DNA of 9,798 bases, taken from the NCBI GenBank assembly GCA_023259575.1, contig JALRHN010000076.1, positions 1-9,798 on the forward strand, given 5' to 3'. The notes under the pieces were generated by a model, which saw nothing but the letters and a program-made list of their open reading frames with translations, ran no database searches and was not told the DNA's origin. The stretch comes from Candidatus Kapaibacterium sp. GTDB lineage: Bacteria > Bacteroidota > Ignavibacteria > Kapaibacteriales > UBA961. The translations under genes were made by a program, and so were the position numbers. Shown here piece after piece: positions 6,406 to 9,798 of the stretch. How positions within the stretch are numbered: position 1 is the first letter of the stretch; every line of letters starts with the position of its first letter.

Positions 6406-9400
6406 TTATTCTATAAAATGTATTAATGATTTTGCAAGGATACCACTCTCTTTTGAGTGAAATATAACTGTATAAGCTCCAGAATTTATCGAATTTGGCT
6501 TCGATAATGTAATCGTATTTTTTCCAGTTTCGATATTCCACGAACCAAGAGTATGTTTATTACCTATTGCATCAATTAATTCTATATCTGTTGATATTTG
6601 ATCTTCTGACTCACAATACAAAGTAACTGAATTTATAGCTGGATTTGGATATATCTGCAATGTCTTTATCTGTTTTCCAGATTGAATAATCATAAGATCT
6701 TTGCATAGATTAATGATTCTTATTTCGCCCGATTTCCACAATACAGGAATTGAAGGACCTATAAATCCATTTGATATAGTGAAATCTAATGCTGATTGCC
6801 TTGTTTCAGCAATTCCTGCGGGTCCTTCTAATGTTACCAAAGCAGAAGAACTAGATAATTTACCGATATATTCTATGCCTATATGCCTCAAATCATTTAT
6901 TATTTGATTTTTAACAAGTGATGCCTTTCCGCTAATTGAAAACGCAGTATCGGGCAGAAATATTCGTGGATTTACTTGTATTTCAATTTGTGCCTTAAGT
7001 TCACCTTTATAAGGTATTGTTTCTTTAATGTCTAAAGCAATTGGAATACGAGCTCTCTCTTTAGGATCAACTTCTATTATTGGTAATTTCAACGATATTT
7101 CGGCTGAATAAGGAACAATTGTTATTGAATTTCCAGAACCACATGGGTCAAAATTAGCATCTAATTGTATACCATTTTGAGGGATTACTCCATTGACACC
7201 AATATCCAAAAGTAAGGTTTGTCCGGGTGGTATTTGCACAGGTAAAGGTGTATATACTGTAATTGACCCATTCTTAGATTGAATATTTGTAAGATTTACT
7301 GGATTTTCAGATTTATTTGCTATCGGTATTGTTCTTCTGGGTGAATCTTGTAAAAAAGGTATGATTGAAGGAGCAACAATATTAGCACCAGATCCATAAC
7401 CTAATAATGTTATAGCTACAGAATATAATGATTGATTTGAGTGCTCAATAGCTAATTCAGCTTTATCTGGTCCTAAAGCAGAAGGTGTATACGATATATT
7501 TACAGATAATTGCTGCCCTGGCAATAGTATCGTATCATTAACTACAGAATTAACAAATATATGTGAGTTTTTAGCATATACTTTATTGATAAGCAAAGGT
7601 TTGGGGTCATCATTTCTTATTAAGATAATATCTTTGCTTACGGTATCATTTATACATAAAGAATCTATAAATAGATTATTAGCTAGGTTCTTAATATTTC
7701 GAGGCTTAGATAGAACTTCCAAGGGTAAATAGAACTCTTGTGAACAATAACCGAAAAAGACGGTATCAGCAATGATACCTGTATCAGTGGGTTGTACTTT
7801 AAATGATAAATCGATACAATCATTTGGCTTTACTACAATGCCATTAGGAAAAGGTACTGAAAATGTAAAATCTTTTCCTTTTCTTAGATATGCATATTCA
7901 AGTATTATATTTCCAGGACCTTTATTACAAAAGTTCCTAGTTAAGACAGTATCCTTTTGTTCCATTAATAATAAATCTGATATTATTCCCTTTGTGATAA
8001 TTGGTTGCGAAGGTACGATTCTGAACAAATTATCTGTGGTGTCTTTTTCAGGATATGAAAAATTCCTCATCTTTACATTGTCAGAAGAATTTGCAGAAGA
8101 TGCAATGGCTTGTCCATCAGGGCTAAATGCGATATCAGTTAAAAATCCATTATGTCCGCTAATAGAACCTAAAAATTTATCTAATGGTAATTGCCACATT
8201 GAAATTTGCGGAACACCCTCAAAACCAGTGGCCAAAAATTGATTTGTTGTATTAAATGTAAGCCCTATAGCATCACTAGAGGCAGTTCTTAAACTTCTGA
8301 CAATTGTATGTGTGGGTATATGGGCAATATGAACTTCGCATTCAGCACCAGAAGTTAATGTTGTTTGTGAGGTTTTTGTGCCCATAGCTAATAAAGATCC
8401 ATCATCGGAAATACCTAAGCGATTGATCAATGCTAATTCAGGAAAAAACAAAGAATCTATAACAGTTAAATTTGTAGAATTAGCGAGTAATACAGTTCCA
8501 TTTAATAAAGAAATAGCACAAATAGATCCATTTCCTAATGTAAAGCCAGTAATTGGAATATTGAATGAATATAATTGATCAATAGTGCCATTTAATGATA
8601 TTTGTTGAATCTGAGGTCCTTTTTGGGGAATAATTAAGAATGATTTTGTTTCTGGATTGAACAATACATCCTTGGTACCACCAAGCATAGTAATCTCAAT
8701 TTCTTTTACAGGAATTGGATTACCCTTTGCAAACAAAGCTATAATTTCTTTTTTAGTGTCTGATAATTGATATGCACCAAACAATAGAGAATCATTAATA
8801 TAGCCTAGTCCTAACCACACAGTATTCACTGTTGGAAATGTAATATTTGCGGCTGAATATTCATTATTGACTTTAGTACTTATTTTATCCCAATCACCTA
8901 TCATTCCATTTTGATAACCAGCCAACAGAGCTGTACCAGAAGCATTCCAAGCAATATTAGAAACTCCCCCTTTTAATTCTGGTTTTAGCAAAGTAAATTC
9001 TTCGAATCTTTGTAATTCTTGTCTGATACGAAGATACGCTGAGTCTGTAAATCTTGCAGGGATTTTCCACATAAATGTGCTATCCATGCTAAAACCCAAA
9101 GTATCCCAAGATTTTCCAGCATCCGGACTAAAATCTACATATGTTGGAGCACCAACCCGATACCCTTTCCATTTTAAAATGATGTCTTCACAAGGAGTAT
9201 ATACATTAGGAGAATTTGGAGTGAGAAGCGTTAAATTTCTGTTTTCCTGCATAGTAAAGCCATTTGCTCTCAATTGCAGATATTCAGTTTTTCCACCTTC
9301 ATAATACAAAACTGCATATTCTTTATAGTATGAATCTTTTTTGGGAGTAAATACGATATCGAAAAAATACCCTGTAGAAGGAGCTAATCCAACTGGAGGT

Positions 9401-9798
9401 GGATTAGTAGAAACATAGCTTCCTATCCATCGTATTGAAAAATCTGGTGACGAAAATCGAATCGAATCTAAACGAGTTGTCAGTTCTTTCTTTGAAGCAT
9501 CTTTATTTGATGAAACTGCTCTCACCATAATTGTAGAAGCTTCAGTTTGACCTGGTTTTACTGTCCCAAAATATAATTCTCTAATTTGTTCATAGAATGG
9601 ATCGCAAAAACGTACTTGACATCCATTATCCCTTCTATGTTTACCCAGAATACTAGAAGTTTGATTAGAATGTGTAAACACAAATTCAGTTGTTTCTGCA
9701 ACACTTTGCGACCTAGTAATCCAGGTAATTAATTGATATCCTAGATTATCTGGTGGTGCGATATTGATCGCCCTTGAGCTTCGATTATCATCTACAAT
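6406..9798 (-). CDS. Large secreted WD40 and HYDIN/choice-of-anchor-D-like protein with T9SS type A sorting domain, 5'-truncated by the window
   Basis: The frame is open to the right edge; the GTG at 9681 is internal, and 1130 residues are visible. Counting from the edge: a HYDIN/ASPM-like beta domain (about 75-180; ELYFGTVKPGQ), an Ig-like domain with FSPDAGKSWDTLGF, and a beta-propeller region with WD40-type repeats (about 276-585). One repeat reads GHNGFLTDIAFSPDGQAIASS, with the FSPDG Phe at 558. Two or three further HYDIN-like or abnormal-spindle-like domains follow (about 585-905; RNDDPKPLLINKV, LLPGQQLSVNISYTPSALG), then one more beta domain (about 905-1045). The C-terminus from YPNPAINSVTLYC (Tyr1050) to the end, with GNKHTLGSWNIETGKNTITL and SGAYTVIF, is a Por secretion-tail domain. 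The protein is thus predicted to cross the outer membrane by T9SS and be anchored or released. Its ligand is unknown; these domains usually mediate protein contacts. It ends 35 bases before the SmpA-like gene. Confidence 0.88.
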   Translation of the reverse strand: MVDDNRSSRAINIAPPDNLGYQLITWITRSQSVAETTEFVFTHSNQTSSILGKHRRDNGCQVRFCDPFYEQIRELYFGTVKPGQTEASTIMVRAVSSNKDASKKELTTRLDSIRFSSPDFSIRWIGSYVSTNPPPVGLAPSTGYFFDIVFTPKKDSYYKEYAVLYYEGGKTEYLQLRANGFTMQENRNLTLLTPNSPNVYTPCEDIILKWKGYRVGAPTYVDFSPDAGKSWDTLGFSMDSTFMWKIPARFTDSAYLRIRQELQRFEEFTLLKPELKGGVSNIAWNASGTALLAGYQNGMIGDWDKISTKVNNEYSAANITFPTVNTVWLGLGYINDSLLFGAYQLSDTKKEIIALFAKGNPIPVKEIEITMLGGTKDVLFNPETKSFLIIPQKGPQIQQISLNGTIDQLYSFNIPITGFTLGNGSICAISLLNGTVLLANSTNLTVIDSLFFPELALINRLGISDDGSLLAMGTKTSQTTLTSGAECEVHIAHIPTHTIVRSLRTASSDAIGLTFNTTNQFLATGFEGVPQISMWQLPLDKFLGSISGHNGFLTDIAFSPDGQAIASSANSSDNVKMRNFSYPEKDTTDNLFRIVPSQPIITKGIISDLLLMEQKDTVLTRNFCNKGPGNIILEYAYLRKGKDFTFSVPFPNGIVVKPNDCIDLSFKVQPTDTGIIADTVFFGYCSQEFYLPLEVLSKPRNIKNLANNLFIDSLCINDTVSKDIILIRNDDPKPLLINKVYAKNSHIFVNSVVNDTILLPGQQLSVNISYTPSALGPDKAELAIEHSNQSLYSVAITLLGYGSGANIVAPSIIPFLQDSPRRTIPIANKSENPVNLTNIQSKNGSITVYTPLPVQIPPGQTLLLDIGVNGVIPQNGIQLDANFDPCGSGNSITIVPYSAEISLKLPIIEVDPKERARIPIALDIKETIPYKGELKAQIEIQVNPRIFLPDTAFSISGKASLVKNQIINDLRHIGIEYIGKLSSSSALVTLEGPAGIAETRQSALDFTISNGFIGPSIPVLWKSGEIRIINLCKDLMIIQSGKQIKTLQIYPNPAINSVTLYCESEDQISTDIELIDAIGNKHTLGSWNIETGKNTITLSKPNSINSGAYTVIFHSKESGILAKSLIHFIE

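Noticed and set aside
6371..6541. N-terminal extension of the SmpA-like protein by 57 residues
   Set aside because: It overlaps the T9SS tail of the upstream gene, has no signal features, and the internal ATG at 6370 has a good ribosome site and a perfect lipoprotein signal.
7772..8242. Plus-strand open frame of 156 codons and similar shorter ones at 1136, 5997, 6701, 8378 and 9077
   Set aside because: All lie inside well-supported genes in other frames, have no recognisable domains, and their composition follows the overlying gene.
9679..9681. GTG as the start of the large secreted protein
   Set aside because: The 39 codons from 9798 to 9682 have no stop, and no signal peptide follows this GTG, which a T9SS cargo needs. 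The true start lies beyond the right edge.

Overview
The window is an AT-rich, gene-dense bacterial segment. The longest gene ends in a type IX secretion (Por/T9SS type A) C-terminal sorting domain, two genes encode lipoproteins, and Shine-Dalgarno sites are mostly weak or absent. Together these point to a Gram-negative of the Bacteroidota/Chlorobiota group. The mix of WD40 repeats, HYDIN/ASPM-like beta domains and a T9SS tail resembles Ignavibacteria/Kapabacteria-type genomes, but that finer placement is an inference.

Layout. On the + strand, positions 1-2331 hold a glycoside hydrolase family 31 enzyme whose 5' end lies outside the window; the frame is open from base 1. Everything else is on the - strand and reads right to left from 9798 to 2333. 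In transcription order it comprises a very large secreted WD40/HYDIN-like protein (5' end beyond the right edge), a small SmpA/OmlA (BamE-like) lipoprotein, a second uncharacterised lipoprotein, folB (dihydroneopterin aldolase), folK (HPPK), kbl (glycine C-acetyltransferase) and a MalG-type sugar ABC transporter permease. Gaps between these seven genes are 35, 35, 21, -11, 40 and 11 bases, with no visible terminator, so they could be one transcript. The permease and the GH31 gene converge with one base between their stop codons.

How the genes may work together. folB and folK catalyse consecutive steps of folate synthesis. kbl makes glycine and acetyl-CoA from 2-amino-3-ketobutyrate, and glycine feeds folate-dependent one-carbon metabolism. 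The permease and the GH31 enzyme would fit uptake and processing of alpha-glucan oligosaccharides, but the permease lacks its usual partners here. The two lipoproteins are probably envelope proteins, and the big T9SS protein is exported to the cell surface or medium.

No intergenic stretch exceeds 40 bases. I saw no RNA genes, CRISPR arrays, insertion sequences or prophage genes. I did not find a clear new biological system. The most useful leads are the lipoprotein pair, the stray permease next to the GH31 gene, and the architecture of the large secreted protein.
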